Below, one piece after another: positions 1 through 6,298 of a stretch of DNA of 6,298 nucleotides. Within the stretch, counting starts at the first letter, position 1, and each line of letters begins with the position of its first letter. Position numbers and translations under genes: made by a program. The stretch lies in the NCBI GenBank assembly GCA_947176455.1, contig CAMWQQ010000091.1, forward strand, positions 1 through 6,298, read 5' to 3'. Under the pieces are notes generated by a model that was not told where the DNA came from, did no database searches, and saw only the letters and a program-made list of their open reading frames with translations. Origin of the DNA: an uncultured Odoribacter sp. (GTDB lineage Bacteria; Bacteroidota; Bacteroidia; Bacteroidales; Marinifilaceae).

Positions 1-3000
1 GGCAAGAAAAGAAACGATTGACCGTAAAAGGTGTTGTCAAAGATGAATCCGGAGAGACCATCGTCGGAGCATCCGTGTTTGAAGAAGGCAATGTAACCAA
101 TGGAACGGTCACGGATGTCAATGGTAATTTTACATTAACCATTTCTCCGAATGCGACATTGACGGTTAGCTACATCGGTTATGTCAATCAAAAAATGGTT
201 GTCAAACCGGAAGTGACGCAATACAACATTATCCTGAAAGAGGATGCTCAGACTTTGTCTGAAGTCGTTGTGGTGGGCTATGGCACTCAAAAGAAGGTAA
301 ACCTGACCGGGGCGGTGGCTTCTGTCAGCACGGCTGAAATAAAAGATCGTGTGCAGACGGATGTGCTATCAGCCGTACAAGGTGCCGTTCCCGGTGTGAC
401 GATTATTTCCCGTCCGGGAGGCAATACGGAGATTAACTTTCGCGGACGGGGTAACCTGGGAACCTCGGAGCCTCTCTATGTCATAGACGGTGTAATAGCA
501 ACTTCTTCATTCTTTTCAAACCTTGATCCGAATAGCATTGAATCCATTTCATTTCTAAAAGATGCGGCTTCTGCATCTATCTATGGTTCGCGTGCGGCTT
601 ACGGCGTTGTATTGGTTACCACCAAACAGGGCAAAAAGGAAAAAACGAATGTATCCTATAGCGGTTACGTTTCTTTCGATAACCCTACTTACAAGCCTGA
701 ATACGTAAATTCCGCTCAGTATGCGGAGCTCTATAACGAAGCGTTGTATAACACGAATCCTTCTGCGGGCAAGAATCAGGGATATACTGAAGAAGAGATT
801 GCTTGGTTCCGTGACGGTTCCAAGCCGGATTTGTATCCTAATACGAATTGGAACGACTTGATATTGGATAAAAACGTGGTGACCACCCAGCACTCGCTGA
901 ATGTAAGTGGCGGGTCTGAAAAAATACGTTATTATGCGGGTTTGGGATATGTTTATAAAGACAAGATGATTCCAGGACAGGATATGAATCGTTATAACTT
1001 GAACTTAAACCTGAATACGGATATGACCCATTGGCTGACGATAAAAGCCGGTATGAAGTATATACAGAAATTGGACAACCGCGATTGCGGTGCTCCCAAC
1101 TTGGCCAATTTCTCAGTGGTGCCTTCTACGTATGTTGCCCGCCAATCGAATGGCGAATGGGGTACGGTAAACGGTGGAAAACTGGCAGACAGCCGCTTCA
1201 TAAATTACAATCCGTTGCGCGCATTGTCCAAGAATGACTGGAGTAAAACCAAGTCCGAAAATACGATGTACGACTTGGGCTTTGACATTAAGCCCGTCAA
1301 GGGACTTGTCATCAGTGGACAGGGCACTTATAGAAGCACTGAGTATAAGAACAAGTCGTATACGGCGTTGCAGAGCAATGCTGTCAACTATTTCTCCGGT
1401 GAGGAAATCAGTGGAACGGGAAATACGGTGAACAAGATGAACATGGACTGGCAAAGTTCGTCCACGATGCTTTATACGGCAACGGCAAAATATGATTGGA
1501 GCAAAGGTATACATGCTTTCAACGTGTTGCTGGGAACTTCCTATGAACATTATAAATTTGAACAACTGAAGGCGGCACGTCAGGATTTTCCGTCTGATGG
1601 ATATACGGATATCAGTAGCGGTTCGACTGCCGGTGCCGGTTATAGCAATGACGGTTCATCTTCTGAATATAAGATGTTTTCTTATTTTGGACGCATCAAT
1701 TATAGTCTGATGGATCGCTACTTGTTGGAAGTCAATCTTCGTAGCGACGCCTCTTCGCGTTTTCATAAAAATCATCGTCAGGGCTGGTTCCCTTCATTTT
1801 CTGTAGGATGGAGATTAAATGAGGAAGCTTTTATGAAAGGAATCGACTGGCTTGATAACTTGAAACTTCGTGCATCCTATGGTACATTGGGCAACATTAA
1901 CAATGTGGGGTATTATGACTATTTCCAGAATTATTCTTCTAATGTTCACTATACCTTTAATGATGCCGATGTGATGGGAGTTACAGAATCCAAGCCCGCC
2001 AACGCTACGCTGGGCTGGGAAAAAGTGACGTTGACCGACCTCGGTATCGACTTTGACCTTTTTGCCGGAAAGTTGAGCGTTACGGCCGACTATTATATCA
2101 AGAAAACCAGCGACATCTTATTGGCCTATAACGTACCTTTGGAAACCGGAATCAGCTCGAATCCGTCACAGAATTTTGGAAAGGTAAAGAATACGGGCTT
2201 TGAGTTGGCTATCAATCACCGTCATCATATTGGACCTGTAAAATATGCGATAGGCGCTAATATCGCCACCAACCGCAACCGGGTCGTGGATATGGGAACT
2301 TCAAATAACAAGACCAGCAAGACCAGTTATGTCATTGAATATATCTTGCGTGAAGGTCATCCGGTAGGGTCTTATTACGGTTATCAGGCAAACGGACTTT
2401 ATACGCAAGCCGAAATTGACGCAGGACATTATTATACGTTGAGCGGTGTTGTCCCCAATGCCGGTGACATTAAGTTTGTTCCGCAACGTGAAGGCGTGGA
2501 ATGGGGTGCTGCGATTACGTCCGATGACCGTACTATTATTGGCAAGGATGTGCCGGATTTTACGTATGGTGTGAATTTGAGCCTGGAATGGAAAGGTCTT
2601 GAATTTAGCCTGTTCGGACAGGGAGTCAGTGGCACGGAGGTCGCATTCGATGTATATGGAATACACCCGTTCTATCACGGTATGGATCAACCCCGAAAGT
2701 TTCACTTGAAACGTTGGACCGAAGATAATCCGAATCCTTATGCGGCTTATCCTCGTATTTACTCGGCAAGTAGTACGCACACTACTTACAATCGCAACTT
2801 TAACTCTTATCACCTTTTTGACGCGGATTATTTCCGTATCAAAACGCTGACACTGGGATATCAGATTCCGCAAAACATCGTAAATAAATGGGGATTGCAG
2901 GCATTGAAAGTCTTTGTAACCGGTGAGAACCTCTTTACTTGCCGTGCAGATAGCCGTATGAAAGATTTTGATCCTGAATCGGCCAGTGGTGTCATTTATA

Positions 3001-3047
3001 ATCTGGGTACCAAATCTGTTGCATTGGGTGTAAACATTTCTTTCTAA
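1..3047 (+). CDS. SusC/RagA-family TonB-dependent outer-membrane glycan transporter (5' partial)
   Basis: This is the outer-membrane channel of a Sus-like system; it imports SusD-captured oligosaccharides into the periplasm using TonB/ExbBD energy. The frame is open to the left edge, and the first visible codons read QEKKRLTVKGVV. The TTG at 18 is therefore probably not the start, and the true start and signal peptide lie outside. QEKK resembles the residues just after a signal-peptidase site, though an upstream STN domain cannot be excluded. Counting the TTG as residue 1: a carboxypeptidase-D regulatory-like beta-sandwich spans about 2-75, a TonB-box-like LSEVVVVGYG lies at 80-89, and the plug spans about 92-205 with LYVIDGVI (153-160) and the family signature SIYGSRAAYGVVLVTTKQG (187-205). 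The beta-barrel runs from about 210 to 1009, with the late motifs ADYFRIKTLTLGY (from 936) and TGENLFT (968-974) and a C-terminal Phe typical of BAM substrates. About 1010 residues fits a nearly complete family member. The susD-like gene follows after 19 bases. The substrate is unknown. Confidence 0.96.
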   Translation, partial: QEKKRLTVKGVVKDESGETIVGASVFEEGNVTNGTVTDVNGNFTLTISPNATLTVSYIGYVNQKMVVKPEVTQYNIILKEDAQTLSEVVVVGYGTQKKVNLTGAVASVSTAEIKDRVQTDVLSAVQGAVPGVTIISRPGGNTEINFRGRGNLGTSEPLYVIDGVIATSSFFSNLDPNSIESISFLKDAASASIYGSRAAYGVVLVTTKQGKKEKTNVSYSGYVSFDNPTYKPEYVNSAQYAELYNEALYNTNPSAGKNQGYTEEEIAWFRDGSKPDLYPNTNWNDLILDKNVVTTQHSLNVSGGSEKIRYYAGLGYVYKDKMIPGQDMNRYNLNLNLNTDMTHWLTIKAGMKYIQKLDNRDCGAPNLANFSVVPSTYVARQSNGEWGTVNGGKLADSRFINYNPLRALSKNDWSKTKSENTMYDLGFDIKPVKGLVISGQGTYRSTEYKNKSYTALQSNAVNYFSGEEISGTGNTVNKMNMDWQSSSTMLYTATAKYDWSKGIHAFNVLLGTSYEHYKFEQLKAARQDFPSDGYTDISSGSTAGAGYSNDGSSSEYKMFSYFGRINYSLMDRYLLEVNLRSDASSRFHKNHRQGWFPSFSVGWRLNEEAFMKGIDWLDNLKLRASYGTLGNINNVGYYDYFQNYSSNVHYTFNDADVMGVTESKPANATLGWEKVTLTDLGIDFDLFAGKLSVTADYYIKKTSDILLAYNVPLETGISSNPSQNFGKVKNTGFELAINHRHHIGPVKYAIGANIATNRNRVVDMGTSNNKTSKTSYVIEYILREGHPVGSYYGYQANGLYTQAEIDAGHYYTLSGVVPNAGDIKFVPQREGVEWGAAITSDDRTIIGKDVPDFTYGVNLSLEWKGLEFSLFGQGVSGTEVAFDVYGIHPFYHGMDQPRKFHLKRWTEDNPNPYAAYPRIYSASSTHTTYNRNFNSYHLFDADYFRIKTLTLGYQIPQNIVNKWGLQALKVFVTGENLFTCRADSRMKDFDPESASGVIYNLGTKSVALGVNISF

Positions 3048-3066
3048 CCTTTCAAAATACGAAACA

Positions 3067-4836
3067 ATGAGAAATAACATAAAAAATATAGCATTAGCTC
3101 TGTGTATGGCGGGGACATTTATGGCATGTGACTTAGATGTTGTTCCACCGGCTGATCTGGCTGCAGAGAACTTCTGGAAAACAGAAAAGGATGCTTGGTA
3201 TGCGCTGAACAGTTGCTATGCCGAGCTGGACGGCTCCAGACTTTATGATGAATGTTGTACGGACAATGCCCATAGCCATAAGCCTTGGGAAGGAAATATG
3301 GAGATGTTGCAACAGAACGGGATCAGTGCGGCGGAAAGTTATGGGGACTATTATTTTGGAACAATCCGTATGGTAAATAACTTTCTGGAGAACGTGACGG
3401 CTTGCGATATGGATGAAACATTGAGAGAGCGCATGAAGGCAGAAGCTCGTTTTTTCCGTGCTTTCAGTTATTTGAAGTTGACCTGTCTGTTTGGCAAGGT
3501 TGCTGTTATTACGGATGTTATGGCTTATGATGCGCCCAATGTAGAACGTGACCCGGTAGAAAAGGTGCAGGATTTTATTTTGAGGGAGTTGGCTGATATC
3601 GCCAAAATTCTGCCGGAAAGCTATAACGGCGGTTATCTGAATGAAACTGGACGAATTACCCGTTGGGGAGCTTTGGGGCTTCGTGCACGTGCCGCTCTTT
3701 ACTTTGGTAATTATGCAGAAGCAGAAGTGTCTGCCAATGAAGTGATAACCAAGAGTGGACACGCTCTTTTCCGTCTGACCGCTCCTTTGAATGCGGCGCA
3801 GCAGCAGGAGGCCGACGAGATGGATGCATACATTGATTATGAAGCCAAGGGTATCGACAAGGATAAGTTTATTAGAGGAATGTTTAGTTATGAAGCATTG
3901 TGGTTTGATGAGAATGCCAATCCCGGCAATCCGGAATATGTTGTAACCCGAGAATATGCGCCAGATGCCAATAATAATGATTGGATGCGATATACCTATA
4001 CAATACCGCAGTCCATGTCGGCTTATTCAGGTTATATATCTTACGAACCTATGCAGGATTTGGTGGATGCTTATTGGGATGTGGATGGAAAAACGATGCG
4101 TAATGATATTGCAAAAGATGCTCGCACAACCAATTTCGCTGAAATGTGGAAGGACTTCTCTGCCAATAGCAAAGACCAGAATGCCTATCAAAAACAGATT
4201 CAGGAGACAAATCTGATGGATTATGAGTATATGAAAGAGTTCCGTAATCGTGACAGTCGTTTGTATGCCTCATTGATGTTCCCTTTTAAGGGATGGCATG
4301 AACTGGCAGGAAAAGGAACTTTCTATTTTATGTTTAATCCGGAGTATTTCAATTCTAACGGTAATGAATCATGGTCCGGATATGCATTTCGTAAAATGGT
4401 GGCATTGGATCCCTATGATACACGGACTTCCCCCTGTGATTATCCTGTTATTCGTTATGCTGAAATCTTGCTGACCTATGCGGAAGCTCATATTCAGACT
4501 ACTGGCTGGGATGCTTCTGTGCAGACCGCTTTGAATGATCTGCGTGATCGTTGCGGTATGCCGGATGTTCCGACAAATCTCTCCAAAGATGCAGCTTTGG
4601 AATTTGTTCGCAATGAACGCCGAATCGAATTGGCTGGAGAGGGACATCGTTTTCAGGATGTTCGTCGCTATGGTGAGGCGTATTGTCAGAAATATATGAA
4701 TGGACCAACGTACAATCCTTCTGGGGATCTTTTGATTAACAAGGTTTGGAATTCACGCTTGATGTTGATGCCCATTCCGCAAGAAGCCATTGATTTTAAT
4801 CCTTTGTTGAAAGGTGATCAGAATCCGGGATATTGA
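3067..4836 (+). CDS. SusD/RagB-family surface glycan-binding lipoprotein
   Basis: This is the surface lipoprotein that caps the SusC channel and captures glycan for import. The 589-residue length is usual for the family. The N-terminus (MRNNIKNIALALCMAGTFMAC) is a lipoprotein signal peptide. Cys21 is the likely lipidated residue, with a weak lipobox (F-M-A-C), followed by the DLDVVPP seen in many SusD homologues. An SusD-like N-terminal helical/TPR region spans about 22-230 and includes the conserved ARFFRAFSYLKL at 127-138. The C-terminal RagB/SusD domain contains YPVIRYAEILLTYAEA (from 459), VRNERRIELAGEGHRF (514-529) and the terminal LMPIPQEAIDFNPLL...DQNPGY block. The ATG at 3067 is chosen because the signal peptide begins there. 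It follows the SusC stop by 19 bases (A-rich, no clear Shine-Dalgarno), so the two are co-transcribed and probably translationally linked. No frameshift or missing family motif was seen. The ligand cannot be read from the sequence. Confidence 0.97.
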   Translation: MRNNIKNIALALCMAGTFMACDLDVVPPADLAAENFWKTEKDAWYALNSCYAELDGSRLYDECCTDNAHSHKPWEGNMEMLQQNGISAAESYGDYYFGTIRMVNNFLENVTACDMDETLRERMKAEARFFRAFSYLKLTCLFGKVAVITDVMAYDAPNVERDPVEKVQDFILRELADIAKILPESYNGGYLNETGRITRWGALGLRARAALYFGNYAEAEVSANEVITKSGHALFRLTAPLNAAQQQEADEMDAYIDYEAKGIDKDKFIRGMFSYEALWFDENANPGNPEYVVTREYAPDANNNDWMRYTYTIPQSMSAYSGYISYEPMQDLVDAYWDVDGKTMRNDIAKDARTTNFAEMWKDFSANSKDQNAYQKQIQETNLMDYEYMKEFRNRDSRLYASLMFPFKGWHELAGKGTFYFMFNPEYFNSNGNESWSGYAFRKMVALDPYDTRTSPCDYPVIRYAEILLTYAEAHIQTTGWDASVQTALNDLRDRCGMPDVPTNLSKDAALEFVRNERRIELAGEGHRFQDVRRYGEAYCQKYMNGPTYNPSGDLLINKVWNSRLMLMPIPQEAIDFNPLLKGDQNPGY

Positions 4837-4855
4837 TGTGTTTTAATATGAGAAG

Positions 4856-4893
4856 AAAGACCGAGGATGTCGTAGCGACACCTCGGTCTTTTT
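4856..4893. terminator. Rho-independent terminator between convergent genes, possibly bidirectional
   Basis: The 5' arm AAAGACCGAGG (4856-4866) pairs with CCTCGGTCTTT (4881-4891). After one bulged A at 4867, TGTCG (4868-4872) pairs with CGACA (4876-4880), leaving a 3-base TAG loop. A T-run (4889-4893) then follows on the + strand, 20 bases after the susD-like stop codon at 4836. Read on the - strand, the same hairpin is followed by a T-rich tail (TTTCTTCT) and lies 11 bases beyond the stop of the convergent gene. It may therefore end both transcripts, although the - strand tail is less perfect. Confidence 0.9.
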
Positions 4894-4904
4894 ATTGAGA
4901 AATG

Positions 4905-5987
4905 TCAGATATTGTAATTCAATAATTGTCGGGCAAGTACTTGAAGTGCCTCCGTCGGTCCGGTATAGTGTTGCGTGGAATGGGTATGCAACAACGTTTC
5001 ACCGGGCATCAGGGGCGCTGCGGGCGAGGAAGATTCCAGTTCGTAAAACGGTCCCATGATGCTTCCGTCTTCCAATGGTCCATCGTTGTAAGCGTTCATG
5101 ACATCTCCGCGGAACGGTTCCTGTTGGTATTCCCACATGGCATTGACATACCGGGCAGAATGTGCAGGAACGTTGAACTCCACCACGGTGAGCACGTGGT
5201 TCTGGGCGTCATAGGCTCCGGCAATGGGCATGACCATTTCAGGCGGGATGCCGATTTTTCCGCGTTTTTTCCCGTCCGCCTTGAAAAGCAGATGCGTTCC
5301 GGTATCTTGCAACCTGTCGTTGCCGATTTTCCCGAAATAGCGGTCGTTGATGACTGCCTTGTCCGAGGCTTTGTAAGGAATGATGACGGAATTGGTTTCG
5401 GACGGGATGAATTGTCCCAATATCCAGATGGAAGGCATTCCGGTCTCCGGATTCCAGGCAAAATCGCCGGTATTTGTCAGGCGGTTTTCGGTGTGGAAAC
5501 GGATGCACTCGACACCTTCGGGCAATCGGGCAGGGGATTCTTCCAGGACGACTTTCCGTTCCAACAGGCAGGAGAGAAATGTACCGGAACAATTGGTCAG
5601 TTTTGTTTCCTTCTGAAAAGAGGCGGTTGTCGGGGTTTGCTCCGTCAGAGTCCATGCCTCCGTATCAATGACGGCAGGGGTTTGCCATTCTTCAAAGGCA
5701 AATGTGGTCCCTTGCTTGAAGAACAGCGAAAACTGTCCGCCTTCGGGTCCCAGCCAAAACCGGTCTTCTCCTCCCCAGTTGTTGCAATGCGGGAGGAATT
5801 TTCCGGAGGCAATCAAATCGTAATTCAGCCAGCCGAAACTATATCCCTGTTCTCCGTCTGCCGTACTGGTAAGCACCCTGCCTTGCAGGTCCGGAGTCAG
5901 CAACAATCTCTGCTTGCCGTGCTGGAGTTCGATGACATTCAGATGCTTCCGAAGGAATGCCTTATCGTATGTATAATTCTTTGTCAT
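4905..5987 (-). CDS. DUF6786-family protein, predicted galactose-mutarotase-like fold, function unproven
   Basis: This 360-residue protein has no signal peptide or membrane segment in this reading, so it is predicted cytoplasmic. I recognise it from memory as the DUF6786 type found in Bacteroidetes. Visible blocks are an early beta-rich segment (VIELQHGKQRLLLTPDLQGRVLTS, about residues 18-41), the hallmark NNWGGEDRFWLGPEGGQ (69-85), NPETGMPSIW (179-188), NAYNDGP (298-304), YELESSSP (315-322) followed by PGE (328-330), and a C-terminal HTHSTQH (334-340). The repeated beta pattern and the YELESSSP...PGE ending resemble carbohydrate-binding or epimerase proteins of the galactose mutarotase-like superfamily; that is inference. 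The start at the ATG is the only plausible one: the frame upstream has no ATG, GTG or TTG back to the permease stop, and AAAGAGCAGG lies immediately before it. It lies 72 bases downstream of the permease gene on the same strand, which suggests co-transcription and a role in handling an imported sugar. Catalysis, sugar binding only, or regulation are all possible. Confidence 0.88.
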   Translation of the reverse strand: MTKNYTYDKAFLRKHLNVIELQHGKQRLLLTPDLQGRVLTSTADGEQGYSFGWLNYDLIASGKFLPHCNNWGGEDRFWLGPEGGQFSLFFKQGTTFAFEEWQTPAVIDTEAWTLTEQTPTTASFQKETKLTNCSGTFLSCLLERKVVLEESPARLPEGVECIRFHTENRLTNTGDFAWNPETGMPSIWILGQFIPSETNSVIIPYKASDKAVINDRYFGKIGNDRLQDTGTHLLFKADGKKRGKIGIPPEMVMPIAGAYDAQNHVLTVVEFNVPAHSARYVNAMWEYQQEPFRGDVMNAYNDGPLEDGSIMGPFYELESSSPAAPLMPGETLLHTHSTQHYTGPTEALQVLARQLLNYNI

Positions 5988-6000
5988 CCTGCTCTTTCCA

Positions 6001-6060
6001 AACTTTATAAACCTTAAAACTTTACGAACTTTATGAACTTTATGAACTTTATAAACTTTT
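6001..6060. repeat. 9-bp tandem repeat, about 6.7 copies, between permease and DUF6786 genes
   Basis: Units on the + strand are AACTTTATA (6001), AACCTTAA (6010, one base short), AACTTTACG (6018), AACTTTATG (6027), AACTTTATG (6036), AACTTTATA (6045) and a partial AACTTTT (6054-6060). The two central copies are identical and the outer ones diverge, as expected for an array that grew by slippage or unequal exchange and then aged. On the coding (-) strand the unit reads CATAAAGTT, so it would form an A/U-rich leader before the DUF6786 start. It touches the last base of the permease stop codon and ends 13 bases before the ATG. A role in mRNA stability or translation, or none at all, is possible. 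Confidence 0.9.
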
Positions 6061-6298
6061 TACTTCTGGTGTACCGCATAACTGCGATACCCGTAGACAA
6101 CGATGACCAGAAAACAGATTAAAGGCAGGACGAACGAAACGTTGACAGCCGGCAGTCCTCCTATTACTTGTCGGTCGATGATTGCCGCCTGCAGGGGAGG
6201 CATGACGGAACCGCCCAGGATAGCCATGATAAGACCGGCGGCACCGAATTTGGCATCATCGCCCAGACCTTGCAAGGCAATACCGTAAATGGTGGGGA
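6060..6298 (-). CDS. FHS-family sugar:H+ symporter, FucP/GluP-like (MFS), C-terminal fragment
   Basis: Only the last 78 codons and the TAA stop (6060-6062) are inside the window; the 5' part lies beyond the right edge. The visible protein starts PTIYGIALQGLGDD and contains two hydrophobic segments, about visible residues 17-40 (GAAGLIMAILGGSVMPPLQAAI...) and 50-71 (AVNVSFVLPLICFLVIVVYG...), followed by a short polar tail ending HQK. The pattern PTI....LGLG.D.K.G...I.M.I.GG...P matches, from memory, the last two helices of E. coli L-fucose permease FucP. The incomplete codon at the edge ends in TC, compatible with the Phe of the family's F-P-T-I. FucP and glucose/galactose permeases (GluP) are alike here, so the sugar cannot be assigned. 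The internal TTG at 6273-6275 is not the start. The family normally has 12 inner-membrane helices and about 400-440 residues. Confidence 0.9.
   Translation of the reverse strand, partial: PTIYGIALQGLGDDAKFGAAGLIMAILGGSVMPPLQAAIIDRQVIGGLPAVNVSFVLPLICFLVIVVYGYRSYAVHQK

Noticed and set aside
18..20. TTG as the translation start of the SusC-type gene.
   Set aside because: The frame stays open to base 1. A start here would give a transporter with no signal peptide beginning directly in its regulatory-like domain, so the gene is cut by the window edge.
1113..1565. A 150-codon open frame on the - strand inside the SusC-type gene, with shorter neighbours in other frames.
   Set aside because: Opposite-strand shadow of the barrel region; no domain or supporting start signal.
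2301..3080. A 259-codon open frame on the - strand opposite the 3' end of the SusC-type gene and the start of the SusD-type gene.
   Set aside because: It is dominated by Ile, Arg and Thr with no domain, and lies entirely opposite conserved barrel-end motifs of the SusC homologue; a shadow frame.
3133..3762. A 209-codon open frame on the - strand opposite the SusD-type gene.
   Set aside because: The composition looks random, no domain is recognisable, and the overlapped + strand sequence carries conserved SusD motifs.
5999..6012. Possible Bacteroides -7 promoter element (TAnnTTTG-like) in the repeat on the - strand, reading TATAAAGTTTGG.
   Set aside because: The spacing between TA and TTTG is one base too long, or the element has a mismatch. 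It lies too close to the ATG for a normal leader, and no convincing -33 element was seen; A/T-rich repeats give such matches by chance.
4926..6017. A 363-codon open frame on the + strand, almost exactly opposite the DUF6786 gene.
   Set aside because: Its translation is rich in Cys, Arg, Gly and Phe with no recognisable domain, and it is a mirror frame of a gene with clear family motifs. Codon composition of the real gene leaves the opposite frame open.
6103..6288. A 61-codon open frame on the + strand at the right edge.
   Set aside because: It is antisense to the conserved C-terminal helices of the FucP-like permease and has no features of its own.
1..6298. CRISPR arrays, tRNA or rRNA genes, insertion sequences, invertible promoters with flanking inverted repeats, or a hidden defence system.
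   Set aside because: None seen by eye. The only repeat array is the spacer-free 9-bp repeat, and no transposase, recombinase or tRNA-like sequence was recognised.

Overview
The window looks like part of a gut or oral Bacteroidales genome, most likely Bacteroides or a close relative. The basis is a textbook SusC/RagA plus SusD/RagB outer-membrane glycan-uptake pair, a surface-lipoprotein signal, A-rich leaders instead of strong Shine-Dalgarno sites, and a DUF6786-type gene beside a fucose-permease-like transporter. The species cannot be fixed from this sequence.

Layout: (1) bases 1-3047, + strand, hold a SusC-type TonB-dependent transporter that lacks its extreme N-terminus because the window begins inside it. 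(2) Bases 3067-4836, + strand, hold its SusD-type lipoprotein partner, 19 bases downstream and clearly in the same operon. (3) Bases 4856-4893 form a strong hairpin terminator between convergent genes. (4) Bases 4905-5987, - strand, encode a 360-residue DUF6786-type protein, probably with a galactose-mutarotase-like fold. (5) Bases 6001-6060 carry a 9-bp tandem repeat that fills nearly all of the gap to the next gene. (6) Bases 6060-6298, - strand, encode the C-terminal 78 residues of an FHS-family (FucP/GluP-like) sugar:H+ symporter that runs off the right edge.

How the parts work together: SusD captures a glycan at the cell surface and SusC imports it into the periplasm using TonB energy. 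On the opposite strand, a monosaccharide permease and a predicted carbohydrate-binding, mutarotase-like protein appear to form a second operon. The two transcription units converge on one terminator, so they are separately transcribed. A shared substrate is possible but not shown. No glycoside hydrolase, sulfatase, sigma/anti-sigma pair or hybrid two-component regulator lies inside the window, so the substrate of the SusCD pair cannot be named.

Most of the window is ordinary Bacteroidales accessory metabolism. The least explained parts are the DUF6786 protein and the repeat-filled junction between it and the permease. In that junction the permease stop codon and the downstream ATG are in the same frame with no stop between them. 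No stretch longer than 300 bases lacks a gene.
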